This document shows, piece by piece, positions 1 to 14,789 of a stretch of 64,000 nt of DNA (positions are counted from its first letter, which is position 1; the number at the start of each line of letters is the position of its first letter). The translations under genes and the position numbers were made by a program. This stretch comes from Arabidopsis thaliana (taxonomy: Eukaryota; Streptophyta; Magnoliopsida; Brassicales; Brassicaceae): positions 17,673,835-17,737,834 of the forward strand of contig NC_003076.8 in assembly GCF_000001735.4 (NCBI RefSeq), given 5' to 3'. The notes under the pieces are model-generated. The model had not been told where the DNA came from, ran no database searches, and saw only the letters and a program-made list of their open reading frames with translations.

Positions 1-1796
1 TGTTTAGTTCTAGATTTGAGGAGAAAGTTGTTGGTTGAACTGGAGAAGTTGATTCCCTTGCCAATTGTTATTCCTGAGAGAAGGTTGGAACATTTGGTTG
101 AGACTGCTGTGATGGACCAGATTGATACGTGTATGTATCATAACTCATGTGATGCAGTATCGCTTTACAAGGATCACTGTTGCGGTAGAGACCAAATTCC
201 TTCAGAGACAGTCCAGGTGCTGTTTTCTGCCTTAGGGAACCATTGGTTTTCATTTTCATAAACTCGTTAGTGGTTCTTATAGTTTCTCAATCTCTTATTA
301 TCTTACAGATTTTGGTGGCACACAAAAATGAAGTGTGGTTTGTGCAATTCTCTAATAGTGGCAAATATCTGGCCACTGCATCAAGCGATTGTACAGCTAT
401 AATATGGAAGGTAAATATCTTAGACCATTTGGTTTCTCTTATTTTTCCCTAAAGTCATTGAGAAAGAGACCAGATGAATTAGCTCTGATGTGTAAGAGAA
501 CCTTATGAGGTTTCTTCTTGTATAACTCTTCACGCTGTGAGGTGGAAAAAAATATTAAGGAAATAACATTTGGATGTCTTGTCTTGAAGCTTGGTATATA
601 AGGTAGAAAGCCATTTTGTGACAACAAAAAAGGACAAGAACTTTTATGTTGTAATTCATAGTGATTTGTCGTTTTGAGCCATGTAATGTAACTAGTTCTT
701 AGTACTTCAGGGTTGATAAAATTTCTGTGTATTTTTCTATGGTAGTTTTGAGACCGTTTCTTTAAGGATTAAACATGGTAATTTCTAATTGATAAAATTT
801 GGTATTGGACTAAAACTTCTTGTTTCAGGTACTGGATGACAACAAAGTCGAACTGAAGCACACACTTGAGAGCCACCAAAATCCAGTTTCTTTTGTCTCG
901 TGGAGTCCTGACGATACTAAACTGCTTACATGCGGAAACGCTGAGGTTCTTAAGCTATGGGATGTTGACACAGGTGTGTTGAGACACACATTTGGAAACA
1001 ACAATACTGGATTCACTGTCAGCTCTTGCGCATGGTTCCCTGACTCAACTCGGCTTGTCTGTGGCAGTTCTGACCCAGAAAGAGGGATTGTAATGTGGGA
1101 CACTGATGGAAACGAGATCAAAGCCTGGAGAGGAACGAGAATTCCAAAGGTTAGTAAAGGTTAAAAGATTTGCTTATCCGTTTTGGTATTCAAATACTTG
1201 AAATTCGAAATGCACAATTTCCTAATAGGTGGTGGATTTGGCTGTGACGCCGGATGGCGAGAGTATGATTACAGTGTTTTCGGATAAAGAGATCCGGATC
1301 TTGAATTTGGAGACAAAAGTCGAACGTGTTATCTCTGAGGAACAGCCAATTACTTCCCTTTCAATTTCTGGTGATGGTAAGTTTTTTATAGTCAACTTGA
1401 GCTGCCAAGAGATACATCTTTGGGATCTTGCTGGAGAGTGGAAACAACCATTGAAGTTCTCGGGTCACAGGCAGAGCAAATACGTGATACGGTCATGTTT
1501 TGGTGGGTTGGATAGTTCGTTCATCGCCAGTGGAAGTGAGGATTCACAGGTAAGCACATTATTTTCGACCAAGACAGTTGTTTTTTGGTTGCTGTTGACT
1601 GACATTGATCTGTTGTTCACAGGTTTACATATGGAATCTAAAGAACACAAAGCCGCTTGAAGTGTTATCAGGTCATTCGATGACCGTAAACTGTGTAAGC
1701 TGGAACCCGAAAAATCCTCGGATGCTAGCCTCTGCTAGTGATGACCAAACCATCCGTATTTGGGGACCGGGCAAACCGAACAAACCACTGAACTGA
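1..1796 (+). CDS. WD40-repeat protein, WDS/WDR26 homolog (5' part outside window)
   Basis: Exons read as 1-216, 309-410, 829-1149, 1229-1549 and 1623-1796 (stop TGA 1794-1796). All joins keep frame and give about 377 visible residues. The protein is a chain of WD40 blades with GH-type starts and WD/WK ends, such as a blade with ATASSD then IIW and a last blade with [12 protein letters not shown]. The first exon (helical, with a CMYHNS stretch) would link an upstream LisH/CTLH region, outside the window, to the propeller. WDR26/GID7-type proteins are substrate or scaffold subunits of the CTLH/GID E3 ligase; that role is family knowledge. I recall this as AT5G43920, annotated as a WDS homolog. 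Family call strong, exact role inferred. Confidence 0.88.
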
Positions 1797-3212
1797 TTAG
1801 ATAACCAGAAACCGTAGTAGCTTTAAACCAGGACCTAGTTCTAGTAGTTCCACATTTGTGTATAGTTCATTTCTGGTTTTTTCTTTTTTGGTGGTCCTTA
1901 TTGGCTTTGCAGAACAATCTCTTGCTTTTTGAGTTTTGGTACACTGGTTTTGGAGAACTTGATTTGAGATGAGCCATGAATTGAAACCAAACCGGTTTAG
2001 GCGGTAAACTGAACCAAGCTGTGTTGAGGAGTTAGGTGGCAATTGTTTGGTGTTCAGAGCAAAACTTAGCTAACTACTTGTTTCGTTGGTCATTTGCTAC
2101 CATGTGGGTTCCCCGTTATTTTAAACAGAAAATTTAATTATAATATAAACTTCGGAAACGCCCCTAAACTTATGATATTTAAGAATCTGCCAATATTGTT
2201 ACTTTTTTTCCTTAGTACAGAGACATTATTTTTTCTAACAAACCTGTTTAGACCAAAACTTCTGAAATAATTGGCAATGCGTAGATTACACCAAAAAAAA
2301 AGTTTGAAAGAAAATGTGTTGCAATGATTCTAATATCTTGAAAAGGTATATGAGTTTCAATTATAGAACTCAAGAAGATTAATAAGTAATTGCGAGTTCG
2401 AACATTTGTGGGTTTCAATTATATAATTAACAAAAAAATCTACTAAGTGCATACATAAGAAGTATTTCACCTAATACGATTAAGAATATACATGATTTCA
2501 GTTTTAGTATCTACTATATAAATATGAATACCAACGTAATTTAATCATATATTTAAACTACATATACATCTATTTGAAACATGGAATTTACATCTTTCTA
2601 TATTTAAAAATATTTGAAATGAAGTTTCAAAATTTTCATATGTAAAGTATACGTTATACAATCTAAACTAGTATTCAAAAGATGATAACATCTACACAAA
2701 ACAATCACATGAATAGGTTAAATCAAAATTAAAAATAGAACTGATATACCCTCTTAGATCTCGAAATATTTATCAGTATGGGCCAGAAGGGCTATAGTTA
2801 TTCTTAGAAAAAAAATGGAGGTAATGTCGAAATTGACGAAATTAATAGGCGTATTTTTAAAAATAAAGGTTGTTTAAGATAATCATGAAAAATTAGCAGC
2901 CACTGAGTAACATAATTACATAAACAGAGACACACTTACTTGAAATAGAAAACAAAATAAGATCCTTTTAACAACAACAACAACAACATCTCACAGGTCT
3001 CGCTAAGACGGTCCTAAACAAAAACCAAACTGTTTAGGTTTCGTCGTCGACGCGCTCTCATCAACAAAGTCCCATACGAAATTTAACCAAAACTATATAT
3101 CGAGGGACGAAGCGCGTGACGTTAGATCGGAGATCTCACCGAGATCGCCGGTGAATTAGGGTTTCTACTTCCTTTGTTCTTGTTAACGTTATATGAAAGT
3201 TTGGAATTCAAG
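1797..3212. other. Intergenic region, 3' flank and next gene's leader
   Basis: No coding signal. AT-rich DNA with poly-T/A tracts, a short CAA microsatellite near 2972-2989, and a reversed telo-box (ttagggttt, 3156-3164) just before the next gene. The last 100-200 bases are probably promoter and 5' leader of the downstream WD40 gene. Confidence 0.6.
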
Positions 3213-6200
3213 ATGACTCAATCTATCTGTTCGTCGTCACAAGATCAATCTTCTTCTCCTCGCTCTTTGATCACACCACGCAAATCGGCGACGAAGTTTC
3301 ACCGCCGCAGGTTCTTATTGATACCTTTTTGTGCTTTGTTGCTTCTGAATTATGGGAAAAGGAATGGTATTGTTTCCGTTTTAAGAGATTTGAGTTCGAT
3401 CAAGACATCATAAAAGCTTGTTTAGGGATATCACTGAGAATTTTGGTTAGCTTCAGCCATTTTTGGAAACTGGATCTTTGAGTTTTCTAAACCTGAAATT
3501 GGAAATTTGTTGTTTAGGGGGAGGAGTGTATTTAACATGCTGGTTCAGAGGGAAATGTCACCAAAGGCTAAGTTTGTGCCAAGGAAACGATGGGGTAAGA
3601 GTAGATGGTATACTGATTCTTCATGCGGAACCAACAACGAGTCTATGAAAGAGACGGGACAAAGTCTTACCTCATGGTACACTTTATGTTTCTTGTCTCT
3701 TTATTTGCATAGGACCTTGTTTAAGCTCATTGTAATTGGTGATTCTTTATGAAGGGTTGAGGCAGAGTCATTGCAGCATTTATCTGCAAAATATTGTCCT
3801 CTTGGAGCTCCTCCAAGGTCAACTATTGCTGCGGCTTTTAGTACTGATGGAAGAACTCTTGCTTCTACACAGTGAGTGTCATGGAGTGCATATGTTTTAT
3901 TCTTTGTTTTTTTGCCTTTGGATTCTCACTGTGTTTTGTTTTGTTTTGTGTAGTGGTGATCATACTGTGAAGATTATTGATTGTGAAACTGGAAACTGCT
4001 TAAAAGTTTTGACTGGCCATAGGAGGACTCCTTGGGTAGTAAGTTAGTGAATGCTAGCCCCCTTTCCTTAACGTTAATATGTATCCTTTTCTGCGTTTGA
4101 TATGTAGTGCATTTACAACACATTACTACGTATAGATAATTCAATCTCGGATAGTGAAATGAATTTTGCTCATACTTTTGGCATCTGCTCTGTTGGTTGG
4201 TTGGTTGAGGGCTGTTAACTTATGTCTGTGTCTGTGTGCTGCCTTATATCTAATGTTCTTTGAGTTTCTACAGGTCAGATTCCACCCGCATCATTCAGAA
4301 ATAGTTGCGAGTGGAAGTTTAGATCTCGAGGTCCGCTTATGGAATACCACAACTTCTGAATGCATTAGATCTCATCTATTCTGTAAGTTCTAGGAATCAG
4401 AACACTCTGTTTCTTTTTCGTAGTTATGCCTATCATCTTACCAGTTTTAATTTCTTCTTGTTAATCTCTCTTGCCAGATCGGCCTATTGCTTCTATCGCT
4501 TTCCATGCTGAGGGTGAACTACTTGCTGTTGCTTCTGGTCATAAGGTGATTTTTCCCTTTTAAGTATCCCACGAAACGCTAGCTAGTTGCAGGTGGCACC
4601 TCCTTACAGAAAGATCTCATAAGTTTAATTCATGATATTTTGCAGCTGCACATGTGGCACTACAATAGGAGAGGAGAGGGATCATCACCAACTGTTGTAT
4701 TGAAGACGAGGCGATCTTTGAGAGCTGTACACTTTCACCCTCATGGGGCTCCATTACTTTTGACCGCAGAGGTGAGCTACCTAATTGGAATTCATTTTCT
4801 TATTTTCCATTCTGTCTGCTTACACTCTAACCTTAAGTGGCAGGTGAATGAGATTGATTCATTAGATTCTTCAATGTCTAGAGCAACATCTATGGGCTAC
4901 TTGAGGTATCCGCCCCCTGCTATTTTGTTCACAAGCACGGAAAGCAATCAAACTAGTTTGGCAGCAGAAAATGAGAACAGAACATCGTCTCCTCCTCTTC
5001 CCTTGGCTACATCCAGTGGTCCTTCTGGTCCAAATAGTGTTCCAGGAAATTCTCCCAGCAACATATTTCTTACCCGAGCTGGAGATAGAACTTCTCCTGC
5101 AGTTGATGGCATGGATGTAGATGAAGCTCAACCTGTTGGAAGAAATGGAATCCCTAGCCAAGTTTCAAATAGATCAGATTTCCCTGAGCTTGGACAGATT
5201 CGGCAATTATTTCACTTTAGGGATCGAGTTTCCTGGGAGTTACCTTTTCTACAAGGATGGTTGATGGCTCAAGGTCATGGTGTTGCTAATCCAGTGGTTA
5301 CTCCTACTGGCAGTAGTAATCATGGCATCTCAGCTCCATCCTCAACAGCCAGTCTGGAGGCTGCAGTAGCGTTATTAGAAATCCCGAGTGGTGTTAACTT
5401 ACATGCGGTGTCTAGAAGAGGCGGGGCTCAGGAACAAACTTCACAACCCCAATTCTCGAGAACTGGATTACCGGAAGGTGTATCTTCTCGTAACACTCAA
5501 CATGGAAGTGATGCTCAACCTGTAGTAAATAGGGTCCAGTCTGAGCTTGCTACCTCAATTGCTGCTTCGGCTGCAGCAGCTGCTGCTGCAGAATTACCTT
5601 GTACTGTCAAACTCAGAATGTGGTCGCATGACATCAAAGACCCATATGCACAACTGAAATCCGACAGATGTCTATTTACAATACCGCATGCCGTCCTTTG
5701 CAGGCAAAGCTCCTTCTCTGGGTCCTTGATATCATTCTGTTACACTTGAATGCCTATGATGCTAAGTTTTACTATTGGATGTATATTGATATCTCTGCTT
5801 CTTTTTGTGTTCAGTGAAATGGGAGCTCATTATTCGCCATGTGGGAGATATTTAGCGGCCTGTGTTGCGTGTGTTTTTCCTCATGGTGAGATAGATCCTG
5901 GACTGCAGACACAAGCTCAACAAGATTCAGGGCTTGCAACTTCCCCAACTCGACACCCTGTCACAGCACACCAAGTCATTTACGAGCTTCGTGTGTATTC
6001 TCTCCAGAAGGAAAGGTAACTGTCACGTCGAATATCTCATCGTGCTAATTCTACCATCTTGAAATGCACATCCCTCATGTGTTTTTGTCTATGAATACAG
6101 TTTTGGTTCAGTACTTGTGTCACGGGCAATTAGAGCTGCACATTGCTTGACCTCTATCCAGGTTAGTCGCCTTTTGAGAATAATCAGATTGAATTTTTAT

Positions 6201-6743
6201 GGTCTCTTTGTTTTGAGAACATAACATGGTAAGTTGTTGAAAATACTTGAATATTTGAGAATTCTGGGTGCAGTTCTCACCCACTTCGGAGCATATACTA
6301 CTTGCATATGGGCGGCGTCATGGTTCTCTTTTGAGGAGCATCGTTAGTGATGGTGAAACAACATCACATTTTTTCACAGTATTGGAGGTAAAGCCTTATG
6401 CTACTAGTACATCCATGTTCAGAACTTGGAGATATAACACAGAACTTGTTTGTGTGGGCCGGTCAGATATACAGAGTTTCAGATATGGAGCTTGTGAGAG
6501 TACTGCCAAGTTCAGAGGATGAAGTGAACGTTGCGTGTTTTCATCCTTCTCCTGGAGGAGGTCTTGTTTATGGGACAAAGGTAAACCATATTGAATCAGA
6601 TCATTATCGATTAACAATGTTCGGTTTGGGAATCTGATCATTATCGACTCATGACTCATGTTTTTTTTCCGTAGGAGGGGAAACTGAGGATCTTCCAGTA
6701 CAATACAGCTGCTACCTCAAACTTCACAGGACCAAACACCTAA
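3213..6743 (+). CDS. WD40-repeat protein, AMBRA1-like
   Basis: Thirteen exons: 3213-3310, 3518-3676, 3755-3871, 3954-4038, 4274-4382, 4478-4545, 4646-4771, 4844-5703, 5815-6015, 6101-6161, 6274-6387, 6467-6580, 6675-6743; total 726 residues. The N terminus has three WD40 blades (GDHTVKIID, GSLDLEVRLW, then HMW). A long Ser/Pro/Gly-rich, probably disordered centre with a poly-Ala run follows, then C-terminal WD40-like segments. This architecture matches the AMBRA1 family, which in animals links Beclin-1 and CUL4-DDB1; the plant role is inferred. I recall AT5G43930, paralogous to AT1G04140. The exon 8 donor looks like GC (see 5704-5814). The exon 12 acceptor could also be at 6443, adding eight in-frame residues. 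Confidence 0.85.
5704..5814 (+). other. Probable GC-AG intron in the AMBRA1-like gene
   Basis: Exon 8 reads to ...TGC AG at 5703 and the next exon starts at 5815 with TGAAATGGG, giving an AGT serine codon across the join. The donor is AG|GCAAAG, a typical GC-type donor. A weaker GT donor at 5722 (GG|GTCCTT) also keeps frame, adding six residues. Confidence 0.6.
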
Positions 6744-8344
6744 CCTGAGGTAGCGTAGAATTATAATAAAGAAGGTTGGATCTTTGTCAAAAAAAAAAAA
6801 GACCTAACTATAAAGGATGATCTAGCTGACTAAGCATATATATATGATTTCTACAGGTGCATTAGAGTGGTAAGCAAGCAAGAAGCAAACATAGGTTTCA
6901 TCGAATCTTTTCCACTCCTCTTCATACAGTCTTGTTTAAGGTAAAAAGTTAAAGACAAAGAAATGTATAAAGAAAAAAATGGAATTGGTTTAATTTTGGT
7001 TTTGAATCATGTTAAAAATAGGGCAATAGACATTGTCACACTTCCTCTACAGATTAACAAAGAAGTCTTAAGTTATCAATTTTATGATGCTAAATCAGTT
7101 TTAGTAGCGTTCAAGCTTGCTTCTCTTCACTCTTCTCTCTCTATCTCTGCTACAATTGCAATTCATAATATGAGATTTTGATGTACATACTATATGTTTG
7201 GTGCAACCACTTGACACACTATTTTTTTATGTAATGAGAGGTTCAATTAGGATTCCATATTTAAACTGACTTTTAACCCTTGAATAAAAAGTAAAAACAA
7301 AAACTATATTTCCAAATTATTCAAACTGATCATACCAAATCATATTTTGAAGTTTTTATTTTATAATGAAGAAATTGTGAAAATGGCAATTGTCCTGTTT
7401 TTGACATGATTAAAAACCTTATACTGTTGACATGTGGAGTTTGAACCCACCAGATAAATGACTCGAGAAACCATCCAACTACAAGCTCCCAATAACTTTA
7501 CATTATTTGAACCTATCAGATAGTGACTGGGCAAATAAAATCCTACTACAATCTCCCCGTATAGTTACATGTCCCCTTTTTCTTTTGTCCACTGCTTTGC
7601 AAAAAGCTAGTTTGAACCAAACATAACAAGGAACAAAAGGCACTGTCAAATAGCTGAAGTAGTGGCACTTTCATGGGCGATGTCTTACCTTCACAACCTT
7701 GGAATTGGACTTGTGATGTTCATAAGTGACACCAAAGCATTGTTTCAGGCGTTAGAAGGCCATCATAAGTGGCTTAGACCGGAGGGTATCACGACATAGA
7801 TCTTAGAGGCAAAAGGATGACACATCATACCATCTTAGGGAGCATCTCTATCAGTAGTATCTCATAGAGTATTTGGAGATTAAAAAAAAAACCAATGAAA
7901 AAGTAGGAGTGAGAGTGTTTCTTGTTTGAGAAACTTTATACATTTTTATTTTTTTGGCTAATGATTTTATACATTCAAAAGTACGTCCAGAAGGGCGCCA
8001 ATCAAATTACGGATACTGTAGCCAAAAGGACCTCTTATTTCCCGATTTATTAATGCTATTTTGTAAAGTTGTACTCCCGTAGTTAAATCCACTAGTTGAT
8101 TTGGATGTAGACAACATTTGTATTGATGAGTAATCTTAACGATAATTCGGTAAGCACGAGACAACAAAAATATATATAACAAGAAATGATAAATATGAAA
8201 GAAAAAAAACAGAAATGAAAATTCTCATATTCATGTAACATATACGAATTACACCACGTGATCATTACAATTCCTCTATTTAAACATCTCCAACTGATCA
8301 ACGTCTAAAAAAATCAAATATTGGAGAAGAGAGAGTGAACAACT
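6744..8344. other. Intergenic region with retroelement relic
   Basis: AT-rich flank between the WD40 gene and FLS6. The only recognisable content is the decayed RNase H-like segment described at 7653-8041. The last ~60 bases before 8345 are the likely FLS6 leader. Confidence 0.55.
7653..8041 (+). mobile_element. Decayed RNase H-like (RVT_3 type) retroelement fragment
   Basis: 7653-7799 translates to AEVVALSWAMSYLHNLGIGL followed by a stretch with ISDTKALFQALEG, then a stop. The AE-x-x-AL and SD-x-x-x-L-x-x-AL pattern is that of RNase H-like domains carried by plant LINEs. About 200 bases later, 7994 onward reads GANQITDTVAKR, the usual N-x-x-AD-x-x-AK end of the same domain, in a shifted frame. 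Stops and a frameshift show it is dead. No ends or target-site duplication were found. Confidence 0.6.
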
Positions 8345-9612
8345 ATGAACGTCGAAAGAGACCAACACATATCTCCACCGTGTCTCCTAACCAAGAAGAT
8401 CCCTATCGTTGATCTAAGCGATCCAAGCGACGAGCTCGTGGCTCATGCAGTGGTGAAAGCGAGCGAAGAGTGGGGGATTTTTCAGTTGGTTAACCACGGC
8501 ATTCCTGCCGAATTGATGCGGCGGCTGCAAGAAGTGGGGAGGCAGTTTTTCGAGCTCCCGGCTTCCGAAAAAGAATCTGTCACAAGGCCAGCCGACTCCC
8601 AAGACATCGAAGGTTTCTTTTCCAAGGATCCAAAAAAACTAAAGGCTTGGGACGATCATCTGATTCACAATATCTGGCCACCATCGTCCATCAACTATAG
8701 ATATTGGCCTAACAATCCTTCAGATTACAGGTATTGAACATCATTGAAAAGCCGATATATAGTTTATAGTTATAAACCTTAACATTGTATAAGAGCTCAT
8801 GTAAGTTATATAATATCCAACAAAATGTATGTAATTAAATAGTATACAAGTTACATGAAACTTGATTGCGTTATTTCTTACCATTAAAAAACATTCATCA
8901 AGTTTTTACATTCTTCATGATACTTAAAATGTTTTTCGGCTATATAGATTATTATGTAGCTGAAAATTAATAGTATTATTTGGGAGTGGTGATGGTTTCA
9001 GGGAGGTGACTAAGGAGTACACAAGGAATGTTACAAATCTAACGGAGAAGATTGTTGGTTACTTATCAAAAGGGTTAGGGTTACGGCGTGAGGCCTTGCA
9101 ATAATGTCTAGGTGGCGATAAAGCACAGTATGTGATGAGGATCAATTACTATCCGCCATCGGATTCAGCCATCGGAGCACCGGCGCACACAGATTTTTGT
9201 GGACTCGCACTTCTTGTCTCCAACGAGGTTCCAGGGCTTCAAGTGTTCAAGGATGACCATTGGTTCGACGTTGAGTATATCAACTCCGCTGTCATTGTCC
9301 TCATTGGGGATCAGATCATGGTCCGTTTGTGTTTGGTTTTTAACTTTTGGAAATGTTTTTGGGGTTTGGTTTTTAAAATGTGTGAATTGCATGCAGAGGA
9401 TGAGCAACGGGAAGTACAAGAACGTGCTACACAGATCAATAATGGATGCGAAAAAGACAAGAATGTCGTGGCCGATTTTGGTAGAGCCTAAGCGTGGTTT
9501 GGTCGTGGGACCTTTGCCTGAGCTCACGGGAGACGAGAATCCTCCCAAGTTTGAGTCTTTAACTTTTGAAGACTATGTATACCGCAAGATCATAAAGGTT
9601 CTTCGTGATTGA
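8345..9612 (+). pseudogene. FLS6: Flavonol synthase-like 2-oxoglutarate dioxygenase, broken by a stop codon
   Basis: Exons 8345-8730, 9002-9320 and 9397-9612 match the flavonol synthase layout. Exon 1 carries IPIVDLSD and EEWGIFQLVNHGIP; exon 2 carries the HTD iron-binding pair; exon 3 carries the second His (NVLHR) and the RMS 2-oxoglutarate site. In exon 2 an in-frame TAA at 9102-9104 (after EALQ) interrupts the frame, which then continues correctly to the true end. From memory of FLS1, the N terminus is about 20 residues shorter and there are small deletions after SQDIEG and INYYPP. I recall AT5G43935 (FLS6), reported as lacking flavonol synthase activity. The stop explains this, unless an unusual splice removes it. 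Confidence 0.85.
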
Positions 9613-10430
9613 TGCTAAACCTCAGCAAAATCATGTGTTGTGATAAGACAGTGGCATTAGCCAATAGCTTAAACAAAAAAAAGTACTAGAGTACAACCTC
9701 TTATTATTGTTTTCAATGTTTTGTTTTTATATTTTTTTCAGAATAAAATATATAATGGTTCGACGCATATTTTTCAATTTTCTTTTGGTTTAATTAATGA
9801 TAAAATGATTGCAACTCTATAAATATACATAATTGTGAAATAAACCTAATTGCTATGTTCTTAATTGTCAAGAATTTATCTTCGAATGACACGAAAATCG
9901 AATTTGAAGTACGAGACATGATTTGATCTGTGTATATTGTACATGTCCTGGATCGATAAGGTTCCCAGTCTAGCTACGTACACTAGTTTGGTCAGGGATA
10001 GCTTTATGGTAACGAGAAAGAAAGGAAGTGTATCCAATCACGATGAATCGTTTTCTAATCTATTTCTTTCAGTCCTATTCAACTGATTACACATGTCACA
10101 TGTGCGCCAATTGGATGCTGTTGAAACTTTGAAAATGCACCACTATAGTGTTAACAATGAGCCGGCGTGATACCATGTTTTCTTTATTTTCGAAAGGTGT
10201 ATCCATTATTGTAATTTTGGACCAAAGCATATGACATTGATGTGTCTCTGGGCCTACTTTAAATCAAATCGGACTTTTCTCACTCGATTATTAACGACCC
10301 GACCCGACTCGACCCGGCTCGGACCGGATAATTACATTTGTAGCTATGAGAAGAAAAAGAAGACCACACTACTCTCTCTATCTCTCTTTCTCTCTATCTC
10401 TCTCTATCTCTCTCATTTCTTCCTGCGTCA
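9613..10430. other. Intergenic region and GSNOR1 promoter/leader
   Basis: No gene seen. 10292-10330 has a run of repeated CGACCCG/CGGACC units. 10369-10420 is a CT-rich microsatellite just before the GSNOR1 start codon, which fits a pyrimidine-rich 5' leader. Confidence 0.55.
10369..10420 (+). repeat. CT-rich microsatellite in the GSNOR1 leader
   Basis: Imperfect repeats of CTCTCTAT/CTCTCTTT directly upstream of the start codon at 10431. Such CT tracts are common in Arabidopsis core promoters and leaders; any effect on expression is inferred. Confidence 0.7.
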
Positions 10431-12545
<2,115 letters not shown>

Positions 12546-12872
12546 CTATATGGGTCCTCTCTGCTTTAATCTATGTGTTCTTGTGACTTTCGTCTTTTAT
12601 CGGTATTGACATTTCCTAAGAGCAACAGACTACTCTACTCGTGTGTGTCTCGTTTCTATCTTATGCTTCAATAAAATATCAATTAAGACCGAAACCATCA
12701 TGTCTAATCATATAGTTTACAGTATAGTCACTTCACTGTAACACGAATCATATAGCGAAGAGAAGAACATAGGACACATGAATAGGTTTCTGGTGGGTCA
12801 TGAAGTTATGGGCCTGGGAAATAAAATATTACAGGCCCATATATCAGATATCGCAAGCCCATTACAAAAATA
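12546..12872. other. Convergent 3' ends of GSNOR1 and the DUF946 gene
   Basis: 327 bases between the two stop codons of convergent genes. AATAAA-like signals occur on the plus strand (near 12670). Transcripts probably overlap or nearly touch here. No other gene seen. Confidence 0.55.
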
Positions 12873-14789
12873 TCACCACCTCTCATCACCAAACCAATTA
12901 TTCTTCTCCTTAGGTCCCGTCGGTCCTTCCTCGCCGGATAATTCTACCGGAATCTTCCTCAACACAGCATCAACCCAAGATCTCAACCTCCATGGCAATC
13001 GTTCATTCAACTTCTCAATCTCCGATCTCGAATTATACACAATCTTCGGTCCCCACTCTCTCATATAACCTAACCACGGCGGCTCCACCACCGCTCCTCT
13101 GAGATACTCCGCCGCAACAATCTCATACTTCAAACTCGAATCAACAAACAAATCACTCTTCGCTGAATCATTCCTAATCCCAATTCCAAGCAAAGCAGAT
13201 CCTTGTAAATACATTCCAGACTTAGAAAAGCTCGCGTGACCATTCTTCGACGAGTACACCACAGCTTTGTTACTTCCTTCAACGAATTCAAGATTTTCAG
13301 GTTTGATCCACTCGCCGCCACTGTGTTGAGAGAAGTAAATAGAGTAAAGCTCGCCGGAGAAATTACTGATTCTGACTGTGAAATGTTCCCAATCACAAAC
13401 GTGTTGACCAGTTTTAGCCAACGAGAGATCCATAAGCCCTAGCTTCAGAGTCGCTGGTCCGTTGAACGGACAAAAAATCCAAAACGCAAGATCCGTAAAC
13501 GTTCCTCCAAATGCTGGCTTAACGTGAACGTAAAGCTTCGAGCTCTCGAGATCGCCTCGTTTGATGAATTCGCGTCTTTGTTGATCGTTGATCGGTAAAT
13601 CGATCCAATATCGCTTATCGTTGGTTCCGCCATGAGGTAGATTCGAGCCGGTTTCGTCTATAGGTTCATTGTTGATAACAGAGGAATTTGAATTGCTGCA
13701 TAAGAGTGCACCGTTTTTGAAGAACCATGAGACTGAAGAAGGTAGGTAGACTTCATTAGGATGGAAGTAAACTCTTGGACCATAGTGTTGAATCATAGCA
13801 TGGATTTGTTCGATGTTTGGCATTGCGTGTAAACTCGAATCGAGGTTTTTTAGACACGCGATTGTACTGAGATGATCTTCTTCAGGGGATTGAGTTGTGC
13901 AGAAGAATGTACCTGTTGAGACTCCTTTGCCACGCATTCCGCGGTCGGATGGTCTTGTTTTCCATATAAACATAGGAATGCTTAAAGAATCCGATATTGC
14001 GGTGATTATGACTTTATGTGCTTCACACTTATCGGTTAGATCAGCTCGAACGCATCGAACTTGATCCAATTCAGGTTTCGCGGGACTCGTTGTAACCAAA
14101 TATCCGATCGGTTTATACCCTTGAGGAGGCTGCGGTAACCAGAAGTAACCGTACGATTCGCTTTGACGCTCTTCTGATAAATCATTTGAGCTCCAGACCA
14201 ATGTATAATCGAGTGGTTGCACAAGTGCAGGCTCTGAAGACTTATTAACTTGTCTTGCTACAAGAAGAAAACCTCTCAAGAGGTGAGAATCAGACTGACA
14301 GTAATGACCTAAGCAATGGAAATCTTCAGGTAATTTGTCAGGTTTGTAGAAGGAAACACTCTTCTTGTTATCTCGACGAGAGCAGTATCGCCATACGAAT
14401 TCAAAACTTGTGATCTCTGCGACTTCTAATTCGCCTAGATTGATTCTTCCTAAACCAAAGCCTTGACCTGAATCAATTCAAAGCCAAGAAAAGTGCATCA
14501 AAAACCTTTGTACTCAGCTAACATAAATCCAACGGAATCTGAAATCCTAAGACTTGTCCATGGATTGGATCAAATCACATCGAAACTAAAGAGTTAAATC
14601 CAGAAACTTTGGGGGAAAATTCGAATTCCGATCTGAAAAGGTAAAATTGAAATGATGAACAATTGGAATTATGTAATTTTTACCTGAAGGCCACTGGGGA
14701 AGAGAAGCAGGGAGAGAGAAGGTTTCAGGTTCCTTCAATGGCGGATATTCTTTGAGATTGTTCCAATACAGACATTTGCATCCAAACAT
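12873..14789 (-). CDS. DUF946 / VPS62-like plant protein
   Basis: Two exons on the minus strand: 14684-14789 and 12873-14467, joined in phase to 566 residues. The start at 14789 gives [10 protein letters not shown], and the join reads [17 protein letters not shown]. The protein is soluble-looking, without a signal peptide or membrane span, with repeated blocks such as [40 protein letters not shown] and [14 protein letters not shown]. These are hallmarks of the plant DUF946 family, which is related to yeast Vps62. The biochemical function is unknown; I do not infer one. I recall AT5G43950. Convergent with GSNOR1. Confidence 0.9.

Noticed and set aside
4871..5161. 96-codon minus-strand frame in the AMBRA1-like gene
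   Set aside because: Antisense to a long coding exon of low-complexity sequence; typical shadow.
12778..13068. Plus-strand frame opposite the DUF946 gene
   Set aside because: Antisense shadow of a well-supported coding exon; no recognisable domain.
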